Part shown: positions 34,072 through 46,196 of the stretch, piece by piece | Position numbering within the stretch: the first letter of the stretch is position 1 | How the letters are laid out: every line of letters starts with the position of its first letter | NCBI RefSeq assembly: GCF_004193775.1 | Contig: NC_041019.1 | Coordinates: 33,356,827-33,420,826 of the forward strand | Reading direction: 5' to 3' | DNA from: Glycine soja | Lineage: Eukaryota; Streptophyta; Magnoliopsida; Fabales; Fabaceae | Length of the DNA stretch: 64,000 nt | Made by a program: the position numbers and the translations under genes | Notes under the pieces: generated by a model | Seen by the model: the letters and a program-made list of their open reading frames with translations, nothing else | Database searches by the model: none | Told to the model about the DNA's origin: nothing

Positions 34072-35331
34072 ATGGCCCCGAGGAAACTTGCCTCAAAGAG
34101 ATCCAGGAAGAATAAAGCGGCCGAAGAAACCAGTTCCGCTCCCGAGTATGACAGTCACCGCTTTAGGAGCGCTGAACACCAGCAGCGCTTCGAGGCCATC
34201 AAGGGATGGTCATTTCTCTGGGAGCGACACGTCCAGCTCAGGAACGACGAGTATACCGATTTCCAGGAGGAGATAGTTCGCTGGCAGTGGGCATCACTGG
34301 TTACCCCCATGGCCAAGTTCGATCCAGACATAGTCCTCAAATTTTATGCCAATGCTTGGCCTACAGAGGAGGGCGTGCGAGATATGAGGTCCTGGGTGAG
34401 GGGTCAGTGGATCCCGTTTGATGCAGATGCTATCAGCCAGTTCCTGGGATACCCTTTAGTGCTGGAAGAGGGTCAGGAGTGCGAGTATGGCCAGAGGAGG
34501 AACCGGTCCGATGGGTTCGATGAGGAGGCCATCGCCCATTTGCTATGTATACAGGGGCAGGATTTTTCCCGGACTGCTGCCGGGAGACGGGTGCGGATCA
34601 TGCGCACCAACATGACCACCCTGACTCAGATATGGATGACTTTGCTGCTCAGCAACATCCAGCCCAGCGATCATAATTCTGACCTCCCCCTGCCGAAGTG
34701 TCAGCTGGTGTACGCCATCCTAACACGGATGAGCATTCACGTGGCTCAGTTAATCGCTGATGCCATCTATCTATTTGCAGGTATGACGCCTACCAGGCAC
34801 CCTCTGGACCCGGATAAGTCCAACAGGGCCCTGGGATTTCCCGCCTTGATCACAGGACTCTGCCAGTCGTTTGGAGTCCCCGTCGCACCTAGCAAGGTGA
34901 TTCGGCCGCCCATCACCCGAGCTTTTATTGAGAAGTATTGCACACAGAGATAGGCCCAGGGGGATGCTCCGCAGGCCACAGACGCGCCGCCACCTCATCA
35001 GGCTGGTCTAGCCGGATCGTTTGATACGGAGCAGTATTTGCGGCATTTGGTTCGCCAGCAGGCGGCCAACCACCGGGCTCATTTACAGACCCATGATTGT
35101 CTTTACCAGATGAGTCTCAGCCTGCAGAGCCAGGGTTTTGCTTCTTTTCCGTGCCCTACTCCAGACCAGTTCAAGGCGAAGGTCGCATGGCCTGGAGATT
35201 GGCCTGAGGCCCGGGCAGGAGAGGCGCCAACGGAGGCACCAGCAGAGGCTCTCGACGAGGCAAATGAGGCCCGCGAGGACGAGGAGATGACCGATTTACT
35301 TGATTTCTTAGGAGGGAGCGGGGCCACATGA
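34072..35331 (+). pseudogene. Accessory ORF of element 1 (putative plant transposon protein domain)
   Basis: The frame can be opened at 34057, but those five codons overlap the predicted acceptor TTCTCGCAG, so I place the start at ATG 34072 (MAPRKLASK). A lysine-rich start is followed by a domain with FYANAWPTEEGVRDMRSWVRG and IPFDADAISQFLGYPL, and then MRTNMTTLTQIWMTLLLSNI. I recognise this as the family annotated in plants as a putative plant transposon protein domain. At 34951 a TAG interrupts; the same frame continues to 35331 with an acidic tail. The element 2 copy has CAG at that codon, so TAG is a C-to-T change. Role unknown. Related frames occur at 15225-15934 and 53182-62670. Confidence 0.75.
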
Positions 35332-35526
35332 TTGGGAGATCCCTTGATCCATATTTCTTTTTGTTTCCATTTTTCTTGTTATATATTTTGGTTTGACTAA
35401 GGGACTAACATTTGATTGGCTTTTGTTTTGTACATACATATCGTTTGAGTTGTTACGTCGGTACTTGTTTCGTTATTGTCGATAATGTTTGTTGAAATTC
35501 CGGAACCGTGTAGAGTTTTTCATTTA
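35332..35526 (+). other. Tail of the plus half-element up to the inversion junction
   Basis: T-rich non-coding sequence. At about 35527 it changes to the reverse complement of the start of the hairpin array (GGTGAGGGTAACTAGTACCC). Confidence 0.7.
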
Positions 35527-37522
35527 GGTGAGGGTAACTAGTACCCAAGGTCCACCCTTATGAGAAAGCAAGAGATCGACTCATCGAGAGGGCCGGTCAT
35601 CCCAAATCCACAAGATTTGGACATTAGATGTAGGAAATCTATGCAGTTAACATGATTTTTAGGGATGCAGATGCATGCAACCTTTGTCGTGAAATTTGGT
35701 AAATGCGGACTTCATTTGAAACAATGCAATGTAATGGAAAGTTGTACAATGTTCATGACATTCTTTCCCTATTTTGTGATTTTGATTTTGATTTAATTTT
35801 TTTTGGAAAACACAGATTGACTGTCCTTTTGAAAGATGTGATAATTCATGCAACCTCATCCTATCTTTTTTGCAAATCTCTCCGGGAACTCCCTCAGAGT
35901 GTGTGTTCTGTTTGATTTAGTCACTTGACCATTTTGGAGTGACGGCAATGGAGTCGTTTGATGTTTGATCAATCCATTGAAATCCTAGGGTTTGTCCCCC
36001 CCTTTTTTTTGTTAAAAACATCGATGGGTGAGAACTTTTGATCGGCCCCTATGTTCACTTGAGGCTCATGCACGGTGCCCCTCATTGCCCCAGTGTAAGG
36101 CTTTGAGGTACCAATCGTTGTCTTTCGTCATGACCTTGTAGCTGGGAACCTATTGAGTGAGAACTTCTAATCTGCCCCTAGGTTCGTTTGAGGTTTATGC
36201 ATGGGGCCTTTTATTGCCCCAGTGTAGGGCTTAGAGGTACCAATTGTTGTCTTGTTTTCACAACCTCGTAGTGAGGAAAAATGAAAGACGCAATTGATTC
36301 TTGCAAAAAGAATTTTCCAAGGACGAGAAATAGCTGAAGGATTTTTCAGTTGATGGATTAAGTCAAATGACTCCTATGTAGAAGCAAGATGTTTTGATGT
36401 CTTGATGATGCTAAAGGATCAAGTGCTTCTAATTTTTATTCAAGACTAGAATCCAAGAAAATCAAGATATATGATCAAGTTTGATCTCTTAGAATCTTTA
36501 GGAAGAAGTTTCCAAATTGAAACAAACAAAAGGTTTGACCAAGGAATTCTATCCTTTCAAATTGAGATTTGCTCTCTGATAATCGATTATCAGTAGTTTA
36601 AAATGTTTTAATTCAGTCACTAGAAATTTGAATTCAAAATTTATAATGTGTAATCGATTACACATGGATGGTAATTGATTACCAGCAATTTATTCAAATT
36701 TTAAAGCCTGTGATCTATTACACAAGTCTTGTAATCGATTACCAGAGGAGATTTTCAGAAAATAATTTCCAAGAGTCACATCTATTCAAATGGTTTATGA
36801 ATGGCCATCAAAGGTGACTTGGAAACACGAATTTAAAGAGAGTTTTCATTGCCCACAAAGTTTATCCTCTCAAAAGATCAAGAGTATTTCTGAACTGAAA
36901 TGTCTTATCCTCTCAAAAAGATTCCTTGGTCAACCACTTGCTTATTCAATAAGGAATTTTGATTGGTCTTCATTGTACAATCTATCCCTTTTAAGAGAGA
37001 TTTCTTCTTCTTATTTCTGAAAAGGGATTAAGAGACCGTGGGTCTATTGTAGTAGAGGACTCTTGAACACAAGGGAAGGGTTGTCCCTATGTGCATTGTT
37101 AATCCGAAAAGAGAGAGTGAAAGTTTAATTGGGGAATAATATTCGTATCTTAATTCAATCCCCTCTTCTTCTCAAGGTAACTGAGGCCATTTGTCCAACA
37201 TCCTATTCTTGATAACTCACTTCTCTCTAAAAAGACAAAATGAGGTCACATGAACGTCTATATTTTTACTTGAAAACACAGTCAATCAAATGCCTTTTTA
37301 TTTTTTATTTTGAAACTTATTTGTTTTGAACTTTGCTCGTTGTTTTACGGCACCCCCACCAACGTGCAAGATGAGTAATCTCTGATTGAACGGTCTTGGA
37401 AGTCAACACTCAGGAGTGCAGGTTGCTTGAGCAAACAGACCAATGGCTTACACTCACATTCCGGTGGAAGTTGAATAAGCAAAGATGTGTTCGTGAGAGG
37501 ATGTCCATTTTATCTATATCAT
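35527..37522 (-). other. Non-coding interior of the minus half-element
   Basis: Reverse-complement counterpart of 12206-14110. It includes TAATCGATTA-type palindromes (about 36585-36750) and the duplicated CCCCAGTGTA block (about 36060-36240). No supported gene; short frames such as 35703-35915 mirror those at 13720-13971. Confidence 0.65.
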
Positions 37523-39446
37523 TTAACATTGTAACTGTGGTTTATGGCATAAACTTGAAAATCCTGATGAGTCATAACAACAGCTTCCAGAATTGCCCCA
37601 TGTATGGTGTTGCTTGTTAATGTTAGGATTCAACAAGCGATTCTCCTCAAATTTCAGCCAGCCCGTATCAATTAGACCTTGCACCTTACGCTTCAGAGCC
37701 CTACAATGCTCAATGGAACGCCCCGGGGCTTCTCCGTGACAAGCACACGTTGCGTTCGAGTCGTATTCTCGGAGAAATGGAGGTTGATGAACCTTGGCTA
37801 GGGTTATGGCTACCATTGAATTATCAAGTAGATATGGGATCAAGTTTAGCATATGACAACGGAATTTGGGGTGAACCCTACAAGCTTTTTGCTGCAAAAT
37901 TCCTTTTTGTTGGTGTTTTTTTTTGGTTTGTGCTAAAGGTGGTCTTCGTCATTGGAAGTGCGGTAGACAGACTTTGTGGTTGATTTAGGGATGGCCTTTG
38001 TGGATAACTGGGTGGTGGGGTAAGGAGGAGGTTTGTTATTGGCTGAGTAATGACATTGTTGGGTCGGTGGGAAACTTGGCCGTATAGGAATGGTAGTCAC
38101 AGCATGGGTTTCTCCCTCTTTCTCACCCTCTTCATTTGCCCCAGTTTTCTCAGTCGTCCTAGTAGGATGATCAAATTTGCCTCTTTTCGGATCCACTTCG
38201 ATCTTTTTGCTGGCGAAGACCAAATCTGTAAAACTTGAAGGTGTGTAATCCACCATTTTTTTCATAGTAGAACACCGGTCACGTGTCTACTATCATTATG
38301 ATAATCTCTTTCTCTGTTTTTGGGGGTGCTACTTGAGTTGCCAAGTCTCTCCATCTTTGGGCGTATTCTTTGAAAGATTCGTGCCCCCTTTTTGCACACT
38401 TTTTGTAGTTGCATCCTATCCGGAGCCATATCAGAATTGTACTGACACTGCTTAATGAAGGCAACCATTAGGTCCTTCCAAGAATGGACTCAAGAAGGTT
38501 CCTAAGTTAGTATACCAGGCAACAGTTGTCCTAGTAAGACTTTCTCAGGAAAAATGTATCAGCAGTTTCTCATCTTTTGCGTATGCCCCCATCTTCCGAC
38601 AATACATCTTTAGATGGTTCTTGGAGCGAGTAGTCCCCTTGTACTTGCCAAAGTCCGGCACCTTGAACTTGGGAATGACCATGTTTGGGTATTAGGAACA
38701 ACTCTTCTAGGTTAGCAAAGGCATAATCTTCACCTCCTTCGATGGCCCTGAGCCTTTCCTCTAGATGATCCAACTTTCCCATTCCTGCCATAGTCATGAG
38801 GGTTTTTAACCGCTGTGGAATGCAAGAGGTGCAGTTGTGGGTGATACTGAGGGCCCTCCAAAGGGTTTTGTAGGGGTATACCACCAACTGCTTGCCCTTC
38901 AGTGGTATATCCGAGCCAAGGCTCGAAGTCGGCTAGATTGTGATGGGGAATTTCATGGGTCTCTTCCACAGTTTAAGAGACATGTGCATGATCAGTTTGG
39001 GGTTGCTGGCTTTCAATGGGTATAGGAGTGGAGTTATTGACATTCTTATTGGGAGTGTACGCCACATTGGGTGGCGTATAGTTGAGAGGCAAGCCATATG
39101 ACGGGAAGGCGTGCTCGTTTTGAATTTGCACATCATGGGGGCCGCCCGTACTTCCTAAATCTTTGCCTACCATATTTGAGGTTGGATGATTCATTTGCTT
39201 GAGGCCGGATGGGGACGTCGGGTTTACCTTAGCAACAACGCTGGTAGCGGCAATTGCAACCGCATTGGCTTCCATTATCTTCTTCATGCTCATCATGGCC
39301 TCCATCATTGTGGCCATTTGCTCTTTCATGGCCTCCATGTCGGCCTTCATCTTCTCTTGCACCTCCTCTGCTTCACCCATTACTCTAGCTCTAGCACGAG
39401 TTCGGTAAGTGCGCCGTAAAGCGTGTCCTTTTCTTTTTGATAACAA
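37523..39446 (-). pseudogene. Decayed gag of the minus half-element
   Basis: Pieces read right to left: methionine-rich N-terminus (39446-38973), LDHLEERLRAIEGGEDYAFA (about 38770-38710), YAQRWRDLATQVAPP (about 38370), VFASKKIEVDPKRGKF (about 38200) and CACHGEAPGRSIEHC (about 37740). Frame breaks separate them. It is the sister of 10348-12205; the last 124 codons translate identically. The codon that is TAG at 11131 in element 2 is CGG here, so decay continued after the copies parted. Confidence 0.8.
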
Positions 39447-40551
39447 TGATTAAGTTCATTTTATTTTATTTTATTTTATTTTTCAAGGAAAGAATGCAAT
39501 GAGCAATGCAACCAATGAAAAGCATGGATGTATGCGAATGATGTACAGTTAAAGTATTGCGAATTTTTACGCAGGATATGGGGTTGAATCAATTTAGATT
39601 TTCAACATGGTCCATGACATCTTTGTCAAGGTGAAACTGGAAGTAACAAGGACATCAATAATCCTAAATATGTTTGGCAGTAGACGAAGCAGTGATGTGA
39701 CTCGATTCATCTTTTGCCCCAATTTTGCAAGACGGTTACTTCCATATTTCAACTTGACTTGATGAACCTTTTTGTAAAAGCATGAGCTTGGTTCAACCCT
39801 ATAATCCAAGGAATGGCAATTCTGATCGCCAATACTTCAACAACATCTCATAGGGATGAATGACTCGGGCATACTTTAAGCTTATGCACGGAAAATGTAA
39901 TTATGAAATTGAGATGCCCGAAGAAACACCATTTCCTAGTTAACCATGCATTAGGTACCATGTTCAATTATTTTGTTTTTTAAGTGAAACGGGTTTATGA
40001 TCCCAACATGGTTGGCTCGTGGTGCCTAACACATGAAACTAAGAATGTAGTGTGAAGTTTCACGCTTCCCCCTTTTTTGTTTTTGTTTTGTAGAGGAAAA
40101 CGCAAGGATGAGCAAACATGAAAACAAATGGTATGCAATTTTGCAGATCAAAAAGTTTGTTGAACGCATATGCATGATGATGCCATGACTCATGCAAAAT
40201 GTGAGGCTGGAATATGATAACGGACAAATGCAGGATATGTCCATTATGATGTTATGAAGAGATGCTTATGCGATGCATGATATGAATGCATTTTACGGAC
40301 ACGAGAGCCCGGAAAATTATCTCTTCTTACTTGCGCATTTGGGGGCGCAGTGCCCCATGTGTACAATTAAGAAGGTGATATGGACCTTCCGGCTTCCCGT
40401 GACAAAGGACGAGACCAACATACAATGCATGCTAGAGATAAAATGCGGGAGTGACTTGATTCGTACTGATTTTTGGAGTAAAAACGTGGGATAAACTCAT
40501 TTTTTTCAAAAAGTTATAACTAGTCAAGATCTGAGCGACAATACAAACTTC
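39447..40551 (-). other. Leader sequence between ORF1 and gag
   Basis: CAT-rich non-coding sequence matching 9400-10347 of element 2. It includes the 30-bp segment near 40305 that also borders ORF1 on the other side (about 42265). No gene. Confidence 0.6.
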
Positions 40552-42159
40552 CTAGCGGTTTCTAATCATATGGTCCATTAAGTCTATCATATGCTGACAA
40601 TAGCTGAGAAGTCCGTGGATCTCCTCGGGGGCGGAGTAGGTGTCCGCCACTGCTTTGGCCTTGGCTAGCAATGGGGGAAGTTCTTGACTCCTGTTCAAAG
40701 TAAGAGCAAATCGGCCCATCCTCATTGTTGCCTCTTGGTGCAGTGAATCAATTACCCTTTCCCTTGCTTCCCTTTCTACTGATATCTTGGCGTACTCATC
40801 CTCTAGCCTTTGCTCGTGAGTCGCCGCTAGATTTAGCTTCTCTTTGCACTTATCGATGATGGCCCACATATTCCCTTCAGTCTCGCTTTAACTGTTGGGA
40901 CAAATTTCTTTTCGACCTAAGGTAAGCCTTTAGCTCGTCCTTCAAGATCATGCCTTTGACCCGTGATGATTCCTTTCACCTCTTCGGAGCTTGAGCTCAC
41001 TATTGCTGCCCTATAAAGCCCCTCAAAACTTGTTTTGGTCGTGTTCTTCCTTTTGGGCCTTCTTGGTTTCTCGTTCCAAGGCTTCAGCTGGGCCATATTG
41101 ACGTCCCTTAGTTCATCATACTCTTTTCAGACTTTGATGGCTATGGACTTGAACTTCTCTTCGACTACCCAGGCTCTTTCAAGCTCTGCCTTTAGGGCTT
41201 GTACCTCAACACTTTCTTCCAAAGCTTTAACCTCATCGTCTCTCACAGTCTTTAGATTTGGGAGTCAATCAAATCCTTGTGTTCGGACTCTCAGCCACTT
41301 ATGATAGCCGCCGATGCTCCCATTACTGCTTCCCCTAAGCTCTTTGTCCTTTCTTCACGCCGCATCCCATGCCTTGGGAACTCCTTGGAGTACCCTCGCG
41401 TTGTGGTCACTAAAACTCTGTGCGATGAAAGGCGTGATGCTTTCGTCTAATGGCGCTCCTCTCATGGGGTAGCCAAGAGTTGGTGCACAACAAACAATTC
41501 TTGCGCCGCTCTTTTCACATCCCCGGTCGAACGTGTCATACATGGCCAAAATGGCGACGACCGGGCTTTCCTTGCCATGATGAAAGGCGAGGAAAGCGTC
41601 AATCGCTGCTAGGTCCACTAACCCTTCCATATTCGGAAAGAGGACAACTCCAAAGATCAAAACCGCCAAGATGTCAATAAAAGAAAGCCCATTCGCCTTG
41701 ATTTGCCAAGGCCTTTGCCCTTTCCTCCAAACACTTCCTTGGTACTCCGACTACCCCATTCCTGTTTTGCTTTACACGGTCCAACTCTTGTGCTGAGATT
41801 TTCACCACCTTGGCAACTCTTGTCGTGGAGGGATAGAACCCAGAGAAAAGATATGGCTTCCTTCCTCCCAGTGGGTATCCCAGGATTTCTTCAAACTCTT
41901 TCACAGTCGGCACTAGCTGGAAGTCCTCAAATGTGAAGCACCTTAGGGGCTGGTCATAATACTGGGAAAGGGATGCAATTGGTTCCATGGAGACTTCTAC
42001 CCTAGCTAGGTCCCAAATCTTACCATAGGCTTTGCAGAAGGCTTGCCGTTGAAGTTGACCCATTAATTGCCCCAACTTTCGTAAACTGGTGACCTCTAAG
42101 CTCTTGATTTTGACTTGATAAAACCTCTTTTTAAGCGAAGGCTTTTGACTTGATCCCAT
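40552..42159 (-). pseudogene. Broken ORF1 (DUF7745-like) of the minus half-element
   Basis: Starts at 42159 (MGSSQKPSLKKRFYQVKIK) and follows the ORF1 at 22734-24602 for 160 codons. A frame change near 41670 leads into 41355-41669 (LIFGVVLFPNMEGLVDLAAI). About 100 residues are missing between IVCC and LGYPMRGAP. The coiled-coil part continues in broken frames to the conserved end (HGLLSYCQHMIDLMDHMIRNR split by no stop) at 40552. Not functional. Confidence 0.8.
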
Positions 42160-43006
42160 GTTTTACTAAAGTGAAATAAAATCTAGTGCGAATCAAAACT
42201 CCGACATCTATCATGGGTGGAATGGATGAATGCATGAAGGAATGCATATGACACGGATGCAATTTATGAATACGGGAGCTCGGGAAATTGTCTCCTTCTT
42301 AGATACAACGTCTTGGGGTAGCAAAGTGCCCAACGTATGTATTTAAGAAGGTGACACGGACCCTCCGTTGGTTTGCCCAAGAGAGGGGATTAAGACGGAA
42401 CCCGCACATGATGCACATGCGAAAGGTACAATACGGGGATGTACATAGTATGATAATATTCACTGAACATAAGCAAACGGGTATATGATACTTATGCATG
42501 GCAGTGTGAAAATTGGCACGCAGCGTGTTTGCTCCGTGCCCCTATTTAAGGGACCTATAAGGGAGAGAACTAACTAGGCTTTTAGCAATAATCCCCAAGG
42601 TAGTCATATCTCTCTTGATGATTTCTAGAGGTATCATCCCCTTCGAAGAACATATTGCAGCAGTAGGGACTACTAGCAACAATAGGTTTTCAAAGAGAAA
42701 AGCTCTAGATGAGGGTTCACTGTAATCAAGCAAGTCGGAGACCTAGCATGATCACAGATTCACCTCCACTCCTTATGCTCCCATGAACCCGGGTATAGGG
42801 CCCTTTTTCACTCACAGTGTGTGCAAATAGTGTTGGTGTTTGTGTGCATCAAATGAATAAATATTTACTTCATGCATACATTTAAAACGCACTAAAAGCA
42901 ACAAAGAGTTTATATACACAAGAACATAATGAAAGGAAACCAACAAAGGGGTAAGTCACGGTAAAACATTGCACAAAATTAAATGGCCTAACTCTCTAAA
43001 AACAGT
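42160..43006 (-). other. Leader of the minus half-element
   Basis: Non-coding counterpart of 8681-9430 in element 2. No gene. Confidence 0.65.
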
Positions 43007-43025
43007 CCCCAGTGGAGTCGCCAAC
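43007..43025 (-). other. Primer binding site of the minus half-element
   Basis: TCCCCAGTGGAGTCGCCAA on the plus strand, the complement of the sites at 6446 and 8661. It lies directly against the LTR end at 43026 and shows that this is a 5' LTR. Confidence 0.85.
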
Positions 43026-44680
43026 TGTCGCAACCTACCCTTCGGCGGGAGGGCGACGCGAGACTCGCGGGATGCGTGTTCCACGAAAGGAATACGCGCG
43101 GAGTCGCCACCAACGTTTATTTGAGGAAAACGTCGGAAAAACCGGAAAAGACGCGATCTACGAACTTTTAAGTGAAAGGTTCGGGAGTTGTATTTACGCA
43201 CGGGGAAGGTATTAGCACCCCACACGTCCGCCCCAAGGGACGGCAGCCTTTAATCGAATGTGCAAACATGACTTTGATTTTTACGTTCCTTTTTATGTCC
43301 TTATATCCTTTTATACCCTTTTTATATTTTTCCCTTTTTTTGTGGTCGACAAGGGTGTTTCCCTTTGCTCCTACGTATTCCTCAATTTGGGATGAGAAAA
43401 TCAGACCTACGTAGTTCTTTTTTATCAAGTGATTCTTTTTTACTTTAAGAGGTGATCATTTTAAGGCGTTGGACCTTAAAAATGATCCATTTTACTTAGT
43501 GAGGAAATGAAATGACAAACTTCAAAAGCCTATTTTTTATGGACGAGCTTGACTAGGCGAATTGATTTTAGCCTTTTAGTTTCACTTTAGTTATTAATCA
43601 ATTCGATTAAGAATGAGAAATCCCAAAGAGAAAACGTCCACTTGATTTTCCGCTTTATTTTACTAAAAGATATCTTTTTGATTATTATATTATTTTTTAC
43701 CTCTTTTTGATTTCCAACGTGGTTACGGCACGACCGAACGGTCGGAATTTATTTTAACCGAAGTTAATGGATAATACAATTCAAACGTTCGGTGGAAATT
43801 TATTTTATTTTTAAGTTAAGCGAGAAATGACTTAAGTAAAATGGCTTAAGCACGTCAACAGGGGGTATAAAAAGTAAACAAAACGAGAATAAAAATGCAC
43901 GAAACACAATGTGGACCACTACGGGCACATAAAATGAATCGAAAAGCTTGGTTCGAGGTACTTACCCGTTGAAGATCGAAGAACGATGAAGAACGAATGA
44001 AGAACGTCGAAGAACGGTTGAAATCTTTGCGAAATTCCTCACGGAAAACGTTACAGAAACGTTTCGGAAGCGCCTCGGCTTAGATTTTCTTCACGGAAAC
44101 AATTTTTCCAAGCAAATTCGAAAGAGAGAGAAGTGCCTAAGGGGCTGAACCCCTTCCTTCTTGCCTTCCTCCCCTATTTATAGCAAAATAGGGGAGGTGG
44201 TTGCCGCCCAGCTCGCCCAGGCGAGCAGGGTTGCTTCCCCCAGAAGCAACCGCCTTCTGGAGGAATATTCCGGAGGGCCCAAGTGGGCCTGGGTGCTATT
44301 TGCACCCCCATTTTTACTAAGTACACCCCCCTCTGCTGTTTTTTGGTGATTCTTTTTTCGTAAAGTTACGGAAACTTACGAATTTCGTAACGATACTTGT
44401 TTTCTTTCCATAATGTTACGGAACCTTGCGGATTACATAATCATCCCCTTTTTGACTTACGGAATGTTACGGAACCTCACTTAATTATGCAACGATGCTT
44501 CCATTTGATTTCCGGTGTGTCACGGAAACTTACGGATTGTGCATCAATATTTTTTTGGTTTTTCGGCATGTCCTGGAATTTCACAAATTGCCTAATGATG
44601 GGTGCCAAGCACCTCACGAGGACCAAAGAATGGTCGCACGTCATCGAGCAAAGGTCCCCGGACGAAATTAGGGTATGACA
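43026..44680 (-). repeat. 5' LTR of the minus half-element (1655 bp), mosaic
   Basis: On the minus strand it starts TGTCATACCC (44680) and ends GCGACA (43026). The first 340 bp and about the last 400 bp resemble the element 2 LTR; the middle, including the GCTCGCCTGGGCGAGC palindrome (44213-44228 area) and the TATAAATAGGGG box (about 44180), resembles the element 1 LTR. One ACTACGTAGG hairpin block is at about 43365-43420. Confidence 0.85.
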
Positions 44681-45284
44681 ACCTAGTTTACATTTCTTGC
44701 TTACTTTCATAGCATATTTCCTTTACCTTCCATTGTCAAACCGCCTAGATAGCTTGTCTTTTACCAATTAGTTTTTACCTTATCTTTCACACCTCTTTTT
44801 GTGTTTATTTTGGCCAGTTTCAACCATAGTTTCTTTTACCTTTTGTTTTCAAACCCCCAACAAGAAAGAACCACAACTTAGAGGCTAACTTAGATTGGGA
44901 AATAAGGGTAGAGCAACAACTTAAAAAGAAGTCTACTTCAAAATCTTATGGCTCTCACTCTTATCCAAAGAAAGACCAAGGCCAAGGCATCCTAGGGGTG
45001 ACACCTTCTAAGACCAAATATGATAAGGGGAAGACAATAGAAAAGCAACCCCTTAAGGCTAGTATGCAAGAGAAGACTAGCTCCATGAAGTGCTTTAAAT
45101 GTCTTGGAAGAGGACACATTACTTCTCAATGCCCCACCAAGAAAACCATGATTATGAGGGGCCAAGACATTTATTGTAGCCAAGATGAGGCTACTACTTT
45201 ACCTTCCTCTAGTGAAAGTGAAGAAGCAAAAGAGGAAGAATCTAGTGAAGAAATCTACCCCAAAAAGAAGGACAACCTTTAATG
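44681..45284 (+). pseudogene. gag C-terminus of element B with zinc knuckle
   Basis: After a non-coding leader (44681-44870) a gag-like frame runs to the TAA at 45282. It holds a CX2CX4HX4C zinc knuckle (CFKCLGRGHITSQC) near 45090-45130 and an acidic serine-rich tail (SSSESEEAKEEES). The gag core N-terminal to it is deleted. The stop overlaps the next ATG (TAATG). The knuckle would bind RNA in an intact gag. Confidence 0.75.
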
Positions 45285-46196
45285 ATTAAGGAGGAGTGTA
45301 AGGAGGTAAGTGTCTCCTCCATGAGGTTAGCTAAGAAGGAAAGTCATTTTGAAATAATGACAAATATTAAAGAAACTTCCCCTCTTAGACAACCTCCACA
45401 TCTTCTCCTTTGTAAAAAGACACTTGTTAGAATTGCCACACTTCTTGGGCTTGAGGTTATTCCTCAAGTAAAAGAGCTATTGGATGAGGGTTTAGTTCGT
45501 AAGAGCTTAAATCCTTGTACTTTGTTGGTGCCCAAAATAGGTATTAATAGGCACCAAATCCCTAAAATAAGTGATATGATGAATGCGTTGAGTGTTGAGA
45601 CCCTCTTTTGTAAAATCAGTCATGCACGCAATATCTTTATGATTCATGTACATAGGGACTCATTAGGATGGTTTGTTCTTATTTTTGGTTTTAATACAAA
45701 CTTAGGTGCTCATATGGGACACCTTAAGTTTGTCGTATTTTTTTCAAGGAATAATACACATGAAAATATAGAAAAAGGTACGCTTTATTGCATTACTTTC
45801 CTTAATTTTTTAAATAGTGGTCAACGGGTTCCCACAGACCCTAAGAGAATAAAGGTCATTCCTGATTGGCCCACTCCACCAAGTATAAGGGAAATCTGGG
45901 GCTGCCATGACTTAACAATCTTTTACAAAAAGTTTGTCCCATATTTTTCTATACTTGTAGCACCACTCATTGAGTTGGTGAGGAACAATGTTCCCTCATG
46001 GGAAGATGTCCATGAAATGGGTTTTCAGACCTTATCCTACTCTAACATGCCCAACACCACTAATACATATGTTTTTATTCTTTTTACAGGTGTCGAGGGA
46101 AGGGGCCCAGAATATGAAGAAACTTGGGATTTGAGGTCAAATCCTTTCCAAGGTGGAGGGGATGATGCAATCCTACCCCCCAAGGGTATTGGATAG
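45282..46196 (+). pseudogene. Truncated RT ORF of element B (304 codons, open)
   Basis: Same length and same deletion points as 53-967 in element A. RT N-terminal part (IPQVKELLDEGLVRKSLNPC), then a direct jump to the post-catalytic region (WPTPPSIREIWGC, KKFVPYFS). No YxDD, RNase H or integrase. An acceptor-like TTCTTTTTACAG precedes GTGTCGAGG at about 46078-46090. Two independent insertions keeping this frame open is notable, but no function is known. Confidence 0.75.
46150..46162 (+). other. Polypurine tract of element B
   Basis: AAGGTGGAGGGGA lies directly before the 3' LTR. Confidence 0.8.

Larger units (their letters stand above)
4842..44680. mobile_element. Convergent composite of two Tat/Ogre-like 5' half-elements
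   Basis: The left edge is a plus-strand 5' LTR with primer site (4842-6465). The right edge is a minus-strand 5' LTR with primer site (43007-44680). Both interiors run inward and meet at about 35527. No 3' LTR or polypurine tract belonging to either is present. Both outer edges abut element B sequence. The flanks share CCTA (4837-4840 and 44682-44685) if one extra base is allowed at each end (T at 4841, A at 44681), as would follow from one integration event. Element 2 (6495-22066) was inserted into the left half later. Confidence 0.7.
35527..44680 (-). mobile_element. Minus-strand Tat/Ogre-like half-element (5' LTR to start of hairpin array)
   Basis: Reading right to left: 5' LTR (44680-43026), primer site, leader, broken ORF1, broken gag, non-coding interior. 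It ends at 35527 inside the first hairpin unit, at the point equivalent to 14110 of element 2. It aligns with element 2 over 8661-14110 apart from the ORF1 segment, so the two belong to one non-autonomous family. Everything 3' of the hairpin array, including a 3' LTR, is absent. Confidence 0.85.

Noticed and set aside
4842..44680. One ordinary element with LTRs at 4842 and 43026
   Set aside because: The two LTRs are in opposite orientation, each with its own primer site, and too diverged to be a pair.
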